A DNA stretch of 64,000 bases from Bacillota bacterium (GTDB lineage: Bacteria > Bacillota > Clostridia > Lachnospirales > Lachnospiraceae). The DNA lies in contig JAEWCQ010000021.1 in assembly GCA_023390555.1 (NCBI GenBank), positions 141,852-205,851 on the forward strand. The letters are read 5' to 3'. Shown here piece by piece: positions 18,079 to 26,911 of the stretch. The notes beneath the pieces are model-generated. The model did not search any database. It saw only the letters and a program-made list of their open reading frames with translations, and was not told the DNA's origin. A program made the translations under genes and the position numbers. Positions within the stretch are counted from its first letter, which is position 1, and the number at the start of each line of letters is the position of its first letter.

Positions 18079-19998
18079 TCATTCCTTCGGTGTATAGGTC
18101 GGAACGATCTGCCTTACATAATCCCGTATATCATCCGGCTCCTGTATCACATATTCCCTTAAGTTTTCGAGCTGCATCAGAAAATTGTTATCATCCATTT
18201 CAATTGGCTTTCCAATATGGATCAGCCTATTCTCCGTCTCCTGCATGCCTTCCTCTTTCATGAGCATCTCTTCGTACAGTTTCTCTCCCGGGCGCAGCCC
18301 CGTAAATGTAATCTTGATATCCTCGTCCGGCTTGTGACCAGACAACAGAATCAGATTTTTAGCAAGATCTAAAATCTTAACAGGTTCCCCCATATCAAGA
18401 ACAAAAATCTCTCCTCCATTCGCATAGGCACCTGCTTGAAGAACAAGTGATACCGCTTCCGGAATGGTCATGAAATACCGGATAATATCCGGATGCGTCA
18501 CCGTAATCGGGCCTCCCTGTTCAATCTGCTTTTTAAACAGCGGAATCACACTTCCGTTACTTCCTAACACATTTCCAAAACGTACCGCAACAAATTCTGT
18601 TTTTGAGCGTTTATTATAAGTTTGAATGATCATCTCACAGATGCGTTTGGTTGCACCCATAATATTAGTTGGGTTCACTGCTTTATCGGTAGAAATCATG
18701 ACAAAGCGCTTTACACCCCACTGGTCGGCAGCCTGTACAATTTTCCAGGTACCCAATACATTATTCTTCACAGCTTCATTCGGACTGTCCTCCATCAGAG
18801 GAACATGCTTGTGTGCAGCTGCATGATAAACAATATCCGGCCGATATTTCTTAAAGATCTGATCCACACGCTTCGTATTGCGTACAGATGCGATCAATAC
18901 AACCAGATTCAGTTCTGGAAATTTATCTTTTAATTCATTCTGAATATCGTACGTTGTATTTTCATAGATATCCACAAGAATCAGCTGTCTCGGATGATGC
19001 CCTGCAATCTGACGGCATAACTCGCTACCGATTGAGCCGCCTCCGCCCGTGACCATAACCACCTGATCCGAAACATAGCCCATAATAGAATCCAGATCAA
19101 CCCTAATCGGGTCTCTCCCGAGCAGATCATTGACCTCGACATCCTTTAGCTTCCGAACACTGACATCTCCGTTTACCAGCTGATACATTCCCGGTAGACG
19201 TTTCAGCAGACATCCCGTTTCTTTGCAGATGTCCAGAATCTCTTTCATCTCTTTTGCAGAAGCAGTCGGTATCGCAACAATGATTTCATTAACCTGATAT
19301 TGCCTCACCATATCCCTAATGCTGTGACGATTACCAACAATTTTCATGCCATAGATATAGTTTCCAATCTTATTCCTGGAGTCATCAATCACACAAACTA
19401 CTTTTTTATCAATATGCTCGCTGTTTGTAATTTCTCGTATTAATGCAGCTCCCGCATCTCCTGCGCCAACAATCATCACATTTGTCTTTATCCCAAGTTC
19501 TACCCGCTTGTTGGCAACGCTTCGCAGCGCACGATAAAAAAAGCGGCTTGCAAACTCCAGAACAAATAATGCCACCCCATAAAGTACATAAAAGCTTCTA
19601 GGCAGCACATCCCCCTCCGGGGGAAGATACGTAACAATCACAAGCTGTGCCACCGGAACCAGGACACAGGCTGTTACGATATTGACCATCTCAGTTGCCC
19701 CTGCATAGATCCACAAACTCGAATACATATGGCAAGAATAAAAAATTAATATTGAAACAATCAAAACAGGAACTATATAATGATGAAATATGCCAAGGTA
19801 AAAAATCATCTGCTCATTTACACGCATCTCAAACCGGACAAATAACGCTGCTACTGCGGCAATATAAACAGCGATAACATCATATATCAGTAAAACTACT
19901 CTTCTTATCAATAATTTTTTTCGTTCTCCGATTATTTTCTCCATCAGTGTCTTATATCCTCGTTTTTTCCATTTTAAAACATTACTTCTTAATATCAT
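18079..19998 (-). CDS. capD: CapD-like membrane UDP-GlcNAc 4,6-dehydratase
   Basis: 639 residues. Four membrane segments within about residues 32-155, a first Rossmann-like domain with VMIVGAGDAGAALIRE (174-189), and a catalytic SDR domain with TGGGGSIGSE (317-326), STDKAVNPTNIMGATK (436-451). The SDR tyrosine is methionine (M447xxxK451), the known altered triad of WbpM/CapD/PglF. It makes UDP-2-acetamido-2,6-dideoxy-D-xylo-4-hexulose, the precursor of D-FucNAc, D-QuiNAc or bacillosamine. No aminotransferase is present nearby, and a CapN-like reductase is, which favours a 6-deoxy-N-acetyl sugar. Start at 19998 lacks a clear ribosome site; the ATG at 19944 is possible. Confidence 0.93.
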   Translation of the reverse strand: MILRSNVLKWKKRGYKTLMEKIIGERKKLLIRRVVLLIYDVIAVYIAAVAALFVRFEMRVNEQMIFYLGIFHHYIVPVLIVSILIFYSCHMYSSLWIYAGATEMVNIVTACVLVPVAQLVIVTYLPPEGDVLPRSFYVLYGVALFVLEFASRFFYRALRSVANKRVELGIKTNVMIVGAGDAGAALIREITNSEHIDKKVVCVIDDSRNKIGNYIYGMKIVGNRHSIRDMVRQYQVNEIIVAIPTASAKEMKEILDICKETGCLLKRLPGMYQLVNGDVSVRKLKDVEVNDLLGRDPIRVDLDSIMGYVSDQVVMVTGGGGSIGSELCRQIAGHHPRQLILVDIYENTTYDIQNELKDKFPELNLVVLIASVRNTKRVDQIFKKYRPDIVYHAAAHKHVPLMEDSPNEAVKNNVLGTWKIVQAADQWGVKRFVMISTDKAVNPTNIMGATKRICEMIIQTYNKRSKTEFVAVRFGNVLGSNGSVIPLFKKQIEQGGPITVTHPDIIRYFMTIPEAVSLVLQAGAYANGGEIFVLDMGEPVKILDLAKNLILLSGHKPDEDIKITFTGLRPGEKLYEEMLMKEEGMQETENRLIHIGKPIEMDDNNFLMQLENLREYVIQEPDDIRDYVRQIVPTYTPKE

Positions 19999-20057
19999 AG
20001 CACATCAAATTTTTAATATCAATCATTCTCCCAATACCATTTCAATAGCAGGAATGC

Positions 20058-22088
20058 TTAAACATCCTCCAAAAGCCCCATTTCCTTTTTATCGTTATTG
20101 TCCTGCATAAAATGATAGCCCATCATAAGATACATCGAAAACCAGCAAAGCCATGCAAATGGAATCTCCATATTTTCGTCCAGTATCAAAAGTATTCCTG
20201 AAACAGTAACTAACAAAAGATAGCAGCTGCAGTTATGATTTTCTTCTCTTTTACAACTGCGAATTCCATAAGAGAGATTGTAAATCAGCATAACTGCATA
20301 TGGTACACCCGCAATAATTCCATAGCGATACATAATAGCAATCATACCATTATGAGGAAGACGATTATCTCCCCATAGATATGCTTTGTTTTCATGTCCC
20401 CATAAATTCATCTTACGGAGATATCCTTTCCAGTAAGCACTGCGGCCTGAAGTAAAGGATTCCAATGAGGTGCTTTGCAACTTCGTAATAATTCTATTCT
20501 CTTCCATTCCTGCTGCCTGGACCTGCATTGTAAAAATATCTTCTGAAACTGTTGCCAAATATACATCCTTTTCAAAATGAATCTCATGATCTACCTTCTG
20601 CGGAATATTGTAAATTCCCCATGTACTCAGTCCATATGAGCCTGCAAAAACCAAAAACATACAAAGAACCAATGCCACGGACTGCCTATGCCTTCTGAAC
20701 AGAATATGGTACAACCCATAAATCCCAGTCACGATAGCTGCAATTCCAATTTCTGTTGTGCTTTGTGTAATCCACAGCAGACTCGCAGCAACTGCAAGTT
20801 CACCGACGAGAAAAAGGCGCTTTCTTTTTGCTCTGTTTTCTTGTATGCACCACTCCAGTTTTCCAATCAGCGCAACCAATACAAACAGCAGAAATATTCC
20901 GAACATATTCGGATTATAATATCCACCGCAGTAGCGGACATCAGCCGTAGCAGGCCGGAATAAATAGCAGAACACAACATTGATCAGAAAGGTCCATTCA
21001 ATTGCACGTATAAAATCCCAGACCAGCTGCTCTCTGTACTCCATGTTGCCCCACATAAAAAACAAAAAACCAACAACAAAGATCATCTGATATCCGGTAT
21101 ATGCATACCTTTTATCCACAAGCAAATCGGAGATGACAGCAATTATCCACAAAGTAATCCATGCTCCAACAAGTCTGTTCCTCCAATTCAGCCGGACCAG
21201 TTTTTTTTCTTTGCAGGATAATGCTATGATGATAAGAATTGCACTGCATATGAGCATCTGGTAACGGTAATATTGATTACTTTCATATCTTCCTGTCACA
21301 TATGAAATCTGCATATACAAGAACATTACACTGAAAAGAATGCTGCGAATCAGCCCTCTGTTCTTACCGGTACTCTCACTGAATGGAATCGGAGCAATTC
21401 TTCCAATCTTTAGATAAAGACCCTGCAGACCATCTACCATCCTATACCAGTCCCATTTTATATATTTTCTTTGCAAATTGTATATTTTATAAATCAACAA
21501 AGCTGTCAACAAAAAAGCTGCAAAAAGCCCCAACCACCAGCACAGCAATTCCCCTTTGGAAGCAGTTTGAATCGTTTCTCTGAATTGAACTTTATCAATC
21601 GAAAAAGTCGCTCCCTTCTGATCAAAAAACTGTATTGATAGCATACTGTAAACGGCTCCATCTGAATCCAGAAGATTCAGACCTTCTTTAAATTCACCTG
21701 GCTTCTGATAAATCAGATTACCTGAATTATCATAATAATTCAATTTTACATATAGTTTTACAGCACTTATATCTGATATTTCCATATAAATATAACGCCA
21801 GTTCCGCTGCATTTGATCTAAAGAAAAAATTTTAGCTGCTCCATTTTCTGTTATCGTATATAGATTATCTGTACCACTATAATCCAGATTTACTCCATCG
21901 CTATTTCTGCTATACTCTAATACATCATACACTTCTCCGACATCGTAAAAATTATCCAGATTAAAGCTCCCACTGTATATCATTGCGGTTCCTGCGGTGC
22001 TGAACAATATTCCTATAAACAGTACTATGCAGATAACAAAGGGAATCCCCTGCTTTCTCCCAATCAATTTATATTGTTTTTTTAACAT
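20058..22088 (-). CDS. O-antigen ligase/polymerase-like membrane protein with N-terminal extracytoplasmic module
   Basis: 676 residues. One N-terminal membrane segment (about 17-38), then an extracytoplasmic stretch to about residue 180 that looks like a beta-sandwich (IYMEISDISAVKLYVKLNYY, GATFSIDKVQF), a second membrane segment, then ten or so membrane segments. The late loop SGRSAYWKGYLRKMNLWGHE followed by LWGDNRLPHNGMIAIMYRYG is the Wzy_C/O-antigen-ligase pattern, with His in LPHNG. It could polymerise repeat units or ligate the chain to a cell-wall or lipid acceptor; since another Wzy is present (8.4 kb), a ligase role is plausible. The GATFSIDKV element recurs as GDTFSLDKV in the 46.3 kb protein. 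Confidence 0.75.
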   Translation of the reverse strand: MLKKQYKLIGRKQGIPFVICIVLFIGILFSTAGTAMIYSGSFNLDNFYDVGEVYDVLEYSRNSDGVNLDYSGTDNLYTITENGAAKIFSLDQMQRNWRYIYMEISDISAVKLYVKLNYYDNSGNLIYQKPGEFKEGLNLLDSDGAVYSMLSIQFFDQKGATFSIDKVQFRETIQTASKGELLCWWLGLFAAFLLTALLIYKIYNLQRKYIKWDWYRMVDGLQGLYLKIGRIAPIPFSESTGKNRGLIRSILFSVMFLYMQISYVTGRYESNQYYRYQMLICSAILIIIALSCKEKKLVRLNWRNRLVGAWITLWIIAVISDLLVDKRYAYTGYQMIFVVGFLFFMWGNMEYREQLVWDFIRAIEWTFLINVVFCYLFRPATADVRYCGGYYNPNMFGIFLLFVLVALIGKLEWCIQENRAKRKRLFLVGELAVAASLLWITQSTTEIGIAAIVTGIYGLYHILFRRHRQSVALVLCMFLVFAGSYGLSTWGIYNIPQKVDHEIHFEKDVYLATVSEDIFTMQVQAAGMEENRIITKLQSTSLESFTSGRSAYWKGYLRKMNLWGHENKAYLWGDNRLPHNGMIAIMYRYGIIAGVPYAVMLIYNLSYGIRSCKREENHNCSCYLLLVTVSGILLILDENMEIPFAWLCWFSMYLMMGYHFMQDNNDKKEMGLLEDV

Positions 22089-22157
22089 CCGTTTTTTCCT
22101 TTTCTCTGATTATGCAATTACCGCTCTCTATTATCACAGATAACCCCTCATCTGATC

Positions 22158-23168
22158 TCAGTTCTTTTTCTCTCTTACAAACGAATGATGCATCAGGTAG
22201 TCCACCGGATAGGAAAAACATTTCAGCGAAAGGACAGCGGAAAGTACCAGCGGTATGCACAGAATAATTACAATGCCGGCATTTTTCTGTGCAAGCAACC
22301 ATTTTTCCATGCCGAAATACATCAGGAGCCATAGTATGCCCCTGTGCCAGAAATATACCTGCAGGGTACGTTTTCCCCAACTGCTGATAAGCGGGATTCT
22401 CACATTTGGAATCAGGCTGAGAATCGCCAATCCGGATAAAACGGTAATGCAATAGCACAGGAAACGGCTAATCCAACCGCCATGTGCAATATCCCAGTCA
22501 TTAAATGCATTTCTTCCGGTGAGAAGATGGCGGAACTGATATGCCCAATCCAAATTTTTGACACAGATGCAAATAATCGCAGCCAGAACGACAACCGACA
22601 ATATGCGAATCTCTTTTCGCCTGGCAAATCGCAGAACCTGCAGCGGTTCCAGATAATATCCGGCCAGATAAAACGGAAGAAATACTACAATTCTGCTCAG
22701 ATACAGATGATCTCCAATAGATGCATCGTATCCGACAAAACAGCCGAGCAGAATACAGAGCAGCATCGCAAGGTGTGGTTTTAAATTACGCAGAATATAG
22801 GTAATTCCAAGGAAAGCTGCCATTGCAAACATAAACCACGGGACACTGTCTCCTGTCAGCAGTTCAAATGGTGTACTGTCTTTGCACACAACCAGTACAG
22901 CCGCATCTAACAGCTTCAGGAAAAAGCCCAGAATGCACAGAGACAGAATTCTTTCCATGTTCAAGCCACGTCTTTCTGTATAACGCTTTTGAAACAATCC
23001 AGATATAAACAGAAATAAAGGCATGTGAAATGTATAAATAAACAGATAAATTCCCCGCATCAACGGATACTGGTCTGTAAAATAATCAATCGTATGCCCC
23101 ATTACCACAGTCACTATCAAAAAAAATTTTACATTGTCAAAACCGGTTAGTCTTCCCTCTTCTTGCAT
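22158..23168 (-). CDS. Acyltransferase-3 family membrane protein
   Basis: Start at the ATG at 23168 (336 residues); the reading frame continues up to a TTG at 23189. RLTGFDNVKFFLIVTVVMGH carries the His of the acyltransferase-3 family within the first membrane segment; IYTFHMPLFLFISGLFQKR is the second hallmark. About ten membrane segments follow, with no SGNH domain at the C-terminus, so this is a stand-alone member like fucose-4-O-acetylase or WcjE-type capsule acetylases. It is the first gene after the promoter at 23.3 kb. I infer sugar O-acetylation; the acceptor is unknown. Confidence 0.85.
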   Translation of the reverse strand: MQEEGRLTGFDNVKFFLIVTVVMGHTIDYFTDQYPLMRGIYLFIYTFHMPLFLFISGLFQKRYTERRGLNMERILSLCILGFFLKLLDAAVLVVCKDSTPFELLTGDSVPWFMFAMAAFLGITYILRNLKPHLAMLLCILLGCFVGYDASIGDHLYLSRIVVFLPFYLAGYYLEPLQVLRFARRKEIRILSVVVLAAIICICVKNLDWAYQFRHLLTGRNAFNDWDIAHGGWISRFLCYCITVLSGLAILSLIPNVRIPLISSWGKRTLQVYFWHRGILWLLMYFGMEKWLLAQKNAGIVIILCIPLVLSAVLSLKCFSYPVDYLMHHSFVREKKN

Positions 23169-23189
23169 CGTACTTCTGTAAATCTCCAA

Positions 23190-23293
23190 TCGAAAACTTC
23201 TTTTTTAACTATATATCAAAGACAGCTCTGATTTCACAGAGCCCTTTTAAACCTGCATCCTACCGCTATTCTTGGTAAAACGATAGCTGTTTT
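23190..23293 (-). other. Untranslated leader of the capsule operon
   Basis: About 100 bases lie between the -10 box and the first gene. The leader can form a short hairpin (GGCTCTG, loop TGAAAT, CAGAGCT; around 23229-23249) and a weaker upstream one (GCTAT/ATAGC). No long T run follows, so a plain terminator is not supported; an attenuation or protein-binding role is only a possibility. No known riboswitch motif was recognised. Confidence 0.35.
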
Positions 23294-23322
23294 ATTATAC
23301 CCCTATGGATTCTCTGTTTCAA
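23294..23322 (-). promoter_or_regulatory. Sigma-A type promoter of the capsule operon
   Basis: On the minus strand TTGAAA (23322-23317), a 17-base spacer and TATAAT (23299-23294). This is close to the ideal vegetative promoter and drives the genes from the acyltransferase at 23.2 kb to the window start. It lies just past the terminator of the preceding teichoic-acid operon, so the two operons are separately transcribed. Confidence 0.85.
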
Positions 23323-23359
23323 GCACATAGCTTATGTTTCCATAAAATTAAGAGAATCT

Positions 23360-23403
23360 AAAAAGTCAGAATCGCTCTAAAGTGACTTAGTGCCAATTCT
23401 GAC
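23360..23403 (-). terminator. Rho-independent terminator after tagD
   Basis: Nine bases after the tagD stop, the minus strand reads GTCAGAAT, a partly paired interior (GC, CTAA/TTAG, GC), then ATTCTGAC followed by TTTTT. The eight-base outer stem plus the T run make a convincing intrinsic terminator ending the long operon that begins at 42.6 kb. Confidence 0.85.
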
Positions 23404-23411
23404 CTTTCGTA

Positions 23412-23816
23412 CTAATCTGCTTTTTCTTTTTTCCCCAGATTACTTTTGATCTGTGTCGTAGAAATATCCGGTGTTCTTTGCAGATAGATTACCTCACAGT
23501 AATCCTTCAGGAAATCGAATTTTCCTTCCCAGTCATCTCCCATCACAAAGGTATCCACCTTAAATTCTTTTACATCTTCGATTTTCTGATCCCAGTTCTC
23601 TTCCGGAATCACAAGGTCGACATAGCGAATGGACTCCAGCAGCTGTTTGCGCTTTTCATAGGAAAAGTAGCACTTCTTCTGCTTGCTGCTCCAGTTGAAT
23701 TCATCAGTTGACAATGCGACGATCAAATAATCTCCCATCTCCTTTGCCCGTCTCAGGAGATTAATATGTCCGTAATGCAGTAAATCAAAGGTTCCATATG
23801 TGATTACTTTCTTCAT
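23412..23816 (-). CDS. tagD: Glycerol-3-phosphate cytidylyltransferase (TagD/TarD)
   Basis: 134 residues from the ATG at 23816, which has GAGG seven bases upstream. [20 protein letters not shown] contains the HxGH nucleotidyl-transfer motif; [11 protein letters not shown] is the variant of the RTEGISTT signature. Length matches TagD (about 130). It makes CDP-glycerol from CTP and sn-glycerol 3-phosphate. This donor would feed the TagF-family proteins encoded upstream in the same operon. It is the last gene before the terminator. Confidence 0.95.
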   Translation of the reverse strand: MKKVITYGTFDLLHYGHINLLRRAKEMGDYLIVALSTDEFNWSSKQKKCYFSYEKRKQLLESIRYVDLVIPEENWDQKIEDVKEFKVDTFVMGDDWEGKFDFLKDYCEVIYLQRTPDISTTQIKSNLGKKEKAD

Positions 23817-23835
23817 GTACACGCCTCATTTCTTT

Positions 23836-25023
23836 TTACATCTTTGATTCCAGAAAATCTACAATCCGCTCTGCCGATTTTCCGTCATCCAGATAGTTTA
23901 TACGCTTTACGAATGCATTGACCTTTTCCCGGTAAGCTTCCTCGTCTAATTCATCCATGCGCTGCTTCAGTTCCTCTGTACTCTTCGCATATGGAAACGG
24001 AAGTTCTTCCATCGTAAAATAAAGCCCCCGCTTATCCGTATAGAAGTCAAGATCCGGTACATATAAAAATGCCGGTTTTCGTGTCAGCATAAAATCTGTC
24101 ACGCAGGAGGAATAATCTGATATCATCATATCGGCAGCAACAACGAGATCCTGCATATCCAGGAAATCACTGGCGTTGATGAACTTATCCGACTTCGGAA
24201 TGATTTTTTTTGCCTTTGATGCAAGACGCGGGTGCAGGCGTATCATCATTACCCACTTGCAGCCATATTTTTCTTCGAGAGCAGCTACAATTTCCTCATA
24301 GTTCAAATCATACCAATTCAGTTTCATGTCAGTTCGGAAGGTCGGTGCATACAACATGATTCTTGTCCCGTCCGGAATCTGGTAAAATTCACGCACCTGC
24401 TTTTCGACCTCCTGGGACCCGTTTATGACAACATCATTTCTGGCATCCCCAAGTTTTACGATTTCACCCTTACCATAAAAGAATTCTTCCAGAACATGCT
24501 CTTCCGTATCACAGGCTGATGTGATATAGTCCACATACTCAGCATCCATGCGATACATCTGCTCCTTCTGACTGAGCTCCTTCTGCTCTTTATAGCTGTG
24601 TTTATCCGTACCTTCTTTTTTCAGTGTCACACCGCCATGAAAGGTATTCAGATAAATGGTAGATTTTCTCTTTTTCAATCCCCTGTCAATCATTACGTTA
24701 AAATGGATATTATTAATCCAGATCCTGGCCGTCAGCAATTCATACAGGGATCTCATGGCCCCGGATGTGACCCCGCGTACACCTTCCGGCAGACCGGCCT
24801 TGCTGATATCTGAATTTTTCTTTAACAGCCATACGAGATCATAATCTTTTTCGCGCTTTAAAAATTCATCTGCAATCGCTTTCGGATTGCAGCCGTATCC
24901 CTTCCCGCCAAATTGAGAAAATACAACCTTATTCTTTTTGACCGGAACGAAATGACTCACCAGCCAGCTGAACGCTCTCAATTTTTTCAGATCATTTTCA
25001 TCTTTTTTTGTTTCATCCGCCAT
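23836..25023 (-). CDS. CDP-glycerol glycerophosphotransferase (TagF/TagB family)
   Basis: 395 residues with the complete family core: VVFSQFGGKGYGCNPKAIAD, LNTFHGGVTLKKEG (first His), LGDARNDVV, MLYAPTFR, MIRLHPRLA (second His motif), and MISDYSSCVTDF (the DYSS donor-binding motif). Such enzymes are peripheral membrane proteins that add glycerol-phosphate, or another CDP-polyol, to a lipid-linked primer or polymer. The GYGCNPKAIA opening is shared with the 421-residue paralogue (GYGCNSKYVT), so these two are closer to each other than to the 594-residue one. Followed by tagD. Confidence 0.92.
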   Translation of the reverse strand: MADETKKDENDLKKLRAFSWLVSHFVPVKKNKVVFSQFGGKGYGCNPKAIADEFLKREKDYDLVWLLKKNSDISKAGLPEGVRGVTSGAMRSLYELLTARIWINNIHFNVMIDRGLKKRKSTIYLNTFHGGVTLKKEGTDKHSYKEQKELSQKEQMYRMDAEYVDYITSACDTEEHVLEEFFYGKGEIVKLGDARNDVVINGSQEVEKQVREFYQIPDGTRIMLYAPTFRTDMKLNWYDLNYEEIVAALEEKYGCKWVMMIRLHPRLASKAKKIIPKSDKFINASDFLDMQDLVVAADMMISDYSSCVTDFMLTRKPAFLYVPDLDFYTDKRGLYFTMEELPFPYAKSTEELKQRMDELDEEAYREKVNAFVKRINYLDDGKSAERIVDFLESKM

Positions 25024-25035
25024 AATCTTCCTCCC

Positions 25036-26121
25036 TCATTCTGTTTTTTTCCGAAAACCACTTGCTATCATACGTTGATACATTTCCGCCAGTCCGGTCG
25101 TCGCTTGCCAGCCGAGCTGCTCAAGTCTGCTGCTGTCAAGCCGAATCACCATCTCCGGATTATAACCAAATGCTGCCAGATCCTCCGGAATATCAATGAC
25201 AACTTTGATATCGGACTCGGGAAAGAGACTGCATACCAGATCGGCCATGTTACGGATGGAAATCGCCGTATCCATATTGGTCACATTGTATGCCTGCCCG
25301 GTTTCGCCATCGATCAAAATGTAGAGCAGTGCACTCACCGCATCTTTGGTATAGCAGTAACTTCTCACTGTATTTCCCGCCGTATGCAGCACAATATCTC
25401 TGCCCTCCACCGCACATCTTGCAAATTCCGCAAATACACGACCATCCTGATATGCGACTCCGGCCCCGAAGGTCTGGGAAAGTCGTGCAATCTTAATCGG
25501 AAGATTGTACTCCTGCGCATAAGAAACGCAGAGGCATTCCACCATACGTTTTCCCTCCGAATAGCTGCTGCGGACACTCAGCGGATCGATATAACCATAG
25601 TCACTCTCTGAAATCAGACCCTGACTGGCATCTATGGTTCCATATACTTCCAGAGAGGACAGATACACCATTCCCCTCACGTTCTTTTCTTTTGCAAAGT
25701 CCAGAACATTCTTTGTTCCCTGAATTGCCGTCAGAATGGTTTCCACCGGGTTCGAAACAAAAAATTTCGAGCTTGTTGCACTTGCACCGTGAATAATGTA
25801 ATCCACGTCATCTTCCATCGTAACCGCTTCATTTACATCTCCGAGACGAACCAGCACATCTCCGCCATCCAGCAGTCCACCGAATACCTGACGTGCTTTT
25901 TCCATGTTCCTCGCATAGGCAATAATCCGGATATTCGTGTTTCTGATTCGGTTGCAGCATGCAAGCGCTTTGACTGCCTGTGAACCGAGCAATCCCGTTG
26001 CTCCGGTGATCATAACCGTCCTTCCAGCAAGTTTTTCAATCGGAAGTGCGCTTGCGGCGATCTCTTCCATATCCTGCTGCATAATCTGGTCATCGAAAGC
26101 TTCCATCCTATTTTGTGACAT
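25036..26121 (-). CDS. Extended SDR, NAD-dependent epimerase/dehydratase (possible CDP-polyol step)
   Basis: 361 residues. TGATGLLGSQAVKALACC is the nucleotide-binding motif, YLSSLEVYGTI and RSSYSEGKRMVE (YxxxK as YSEGK) the catalytic region, so an active SDR is expected. It overlaps no neighbour but follows the TarI/IspD-like gene by one base. Similar pairs of an IspD-like cytidylyltransferase and an SDR occur where CDP-activated polyols such as arabinitol or mannitol are made; I recall this for pneumococcal capsules but have not checked it. TarJ itself is a different (zinc alcohol dehydrogenase) family. Exact substrate unknown. Confidence 0.72.
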   Translation of the reverse strand: MSQNRMEAFDDQIMQQDMEEIAASALPIEKLAGRTVMITGATGLLGSQAVKALACCNRIRNTNIRIIAYARNMEKARQVFGGLLDGGDVLVRLGDVNEAVTMEDDVDYIIHGASATSSKFFVSNPVETILTAIQGTKNVLDFAKEKNVRGMVYLSSLEVYGTIDASQGLISESDYGYIDPLSVRSSYSEGKRMVECLCVSYAQEYNLPIKIARLSQTFGAGVAYQDGRVFAEFARCAVEGRDIVLHTAGNTVRSYCYTKDAVSALLYILIDGETGQAYNVTNMDTAISIRNMADLVCSLFPESDIKVVIDIPEDLAAFGYNPEMVIRLDSSRLEQLGWQATTGLAEMYQRMIASGFRKKTE

Positions 26122-26122
26122 T

Positions 26123-26911
26123 TCAATTCACTCCATTCCCGTCTTCGACTCTTGCCTGATTCATACGCGCATCAATGCGGTTTGTGAGTCCGAGTCCAAA
26201 TGCCTGCTCATTCTCCTTATACTGCAGCAACGCCCGGAACATGTAAACATCTTCCGGTGTTGTAACCTTGATGTTTCCACGGTTGCCCATGACCATGTGT
26301 GCTTCAATTCCCTGACTGCGGATGATCGTACAGGCATCCACCATATTTTCATAGCCTTCCGGACGTTTTCGTACTACATCATGTGCGGCAATGATATCCT
26401 TGAGATAAAAGCTCTGCGGTGCCTGCGCCGAAAAGGTCTCTTTCCGATAAGGAACCTGATCAACAACGTTTGCATCTTTACTGAGCATAATGGTCTCATA
26501 GCAGGCAGTGCAGGTTATCGCATTCCCATTGCTTTTTACACTCTCAATATTATTACTGATGACCTCATAGGATACAAACGGGCGAACGCCGTCATGCAGC
26601 AGTACAATAGAATCCTCCGGATTTTCCGCTTCTGCGGTCTTCAATGCATTGTAAATGGAATCCTGGGCCGTTTCGCCGCCCGGAATCACTTTTGCAACTT
26701 TTCTCAAACGGTATTCATCCACAAGTTCTTCCATATAAGGAATATAGTCTTCCAAAACCGAAATGTAGATTTTATCAATCATTTCATGATAGTGAAACAG
26801 CTGCAGCGTATGAATAATGATCGGTTTTCCATTGATTTCCAAAAACTGTTTCGGTACGCCTGCGCCCATTCTCACGCCGCTGCCGCCTGCAAATATAATC
26901 GCGATATTCAT
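26123..26911 (-). CDS. TarI/IspD-like polyol-phosphate cytidylyltransferase
   Basis: 262 residues. IIFAGGSGVRMGAGVPKQFL is the IspD/TarI CTP-binding start; LLHDGVRPFV, SAQAPQSFYLKDII and NIKVTTPEDVYMF complete the family pattern. A C-terminal extension follows the usual 235 residues. In a teichoic-acid operon, next to TagF homologues and an SDR, a CDP-ribitol or other CDP-polyol product is more likely than the isoprenoid intermediate; no other isoprenoid gene is near. Its ATG overlaps the preceding stop (ATGA), and its ribosome site is the GAG-rich tail of that upstream gene. Confidence 0.85.
   Translation of the reverse strand: MNIAIIFAGGSGVRMGAGVPKQFLEINGKPIIIHTLQLFHYHEMIDKIYISVLEDYIPYMEELVDEYRLRKVAKVIPGGETAQDSIYNALKTAEAENPEDSIVLLHDGVRPFVSYEVISNNIESVKSNGNAITCTACYETIMLSKDANVVDQVPYRKETFSAQAPQSFYLKDIIAAHDVVRKRPEGYENMVDACTIIRSQGIEAHMVMGNRGNIKVTTPEDVYMFRALLQYKENEQAFGLGLTNRIDARMNQARVEDGNGVN

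Noticed and set aside
26123..26911. Call of the cytidylyltransferase as IspD of the MEP pathway
   Set aside because: Motifs fit both, but the teichoic-acid context, C-terminal extension and partner SDR favour a polyol-phosphate enzyme.
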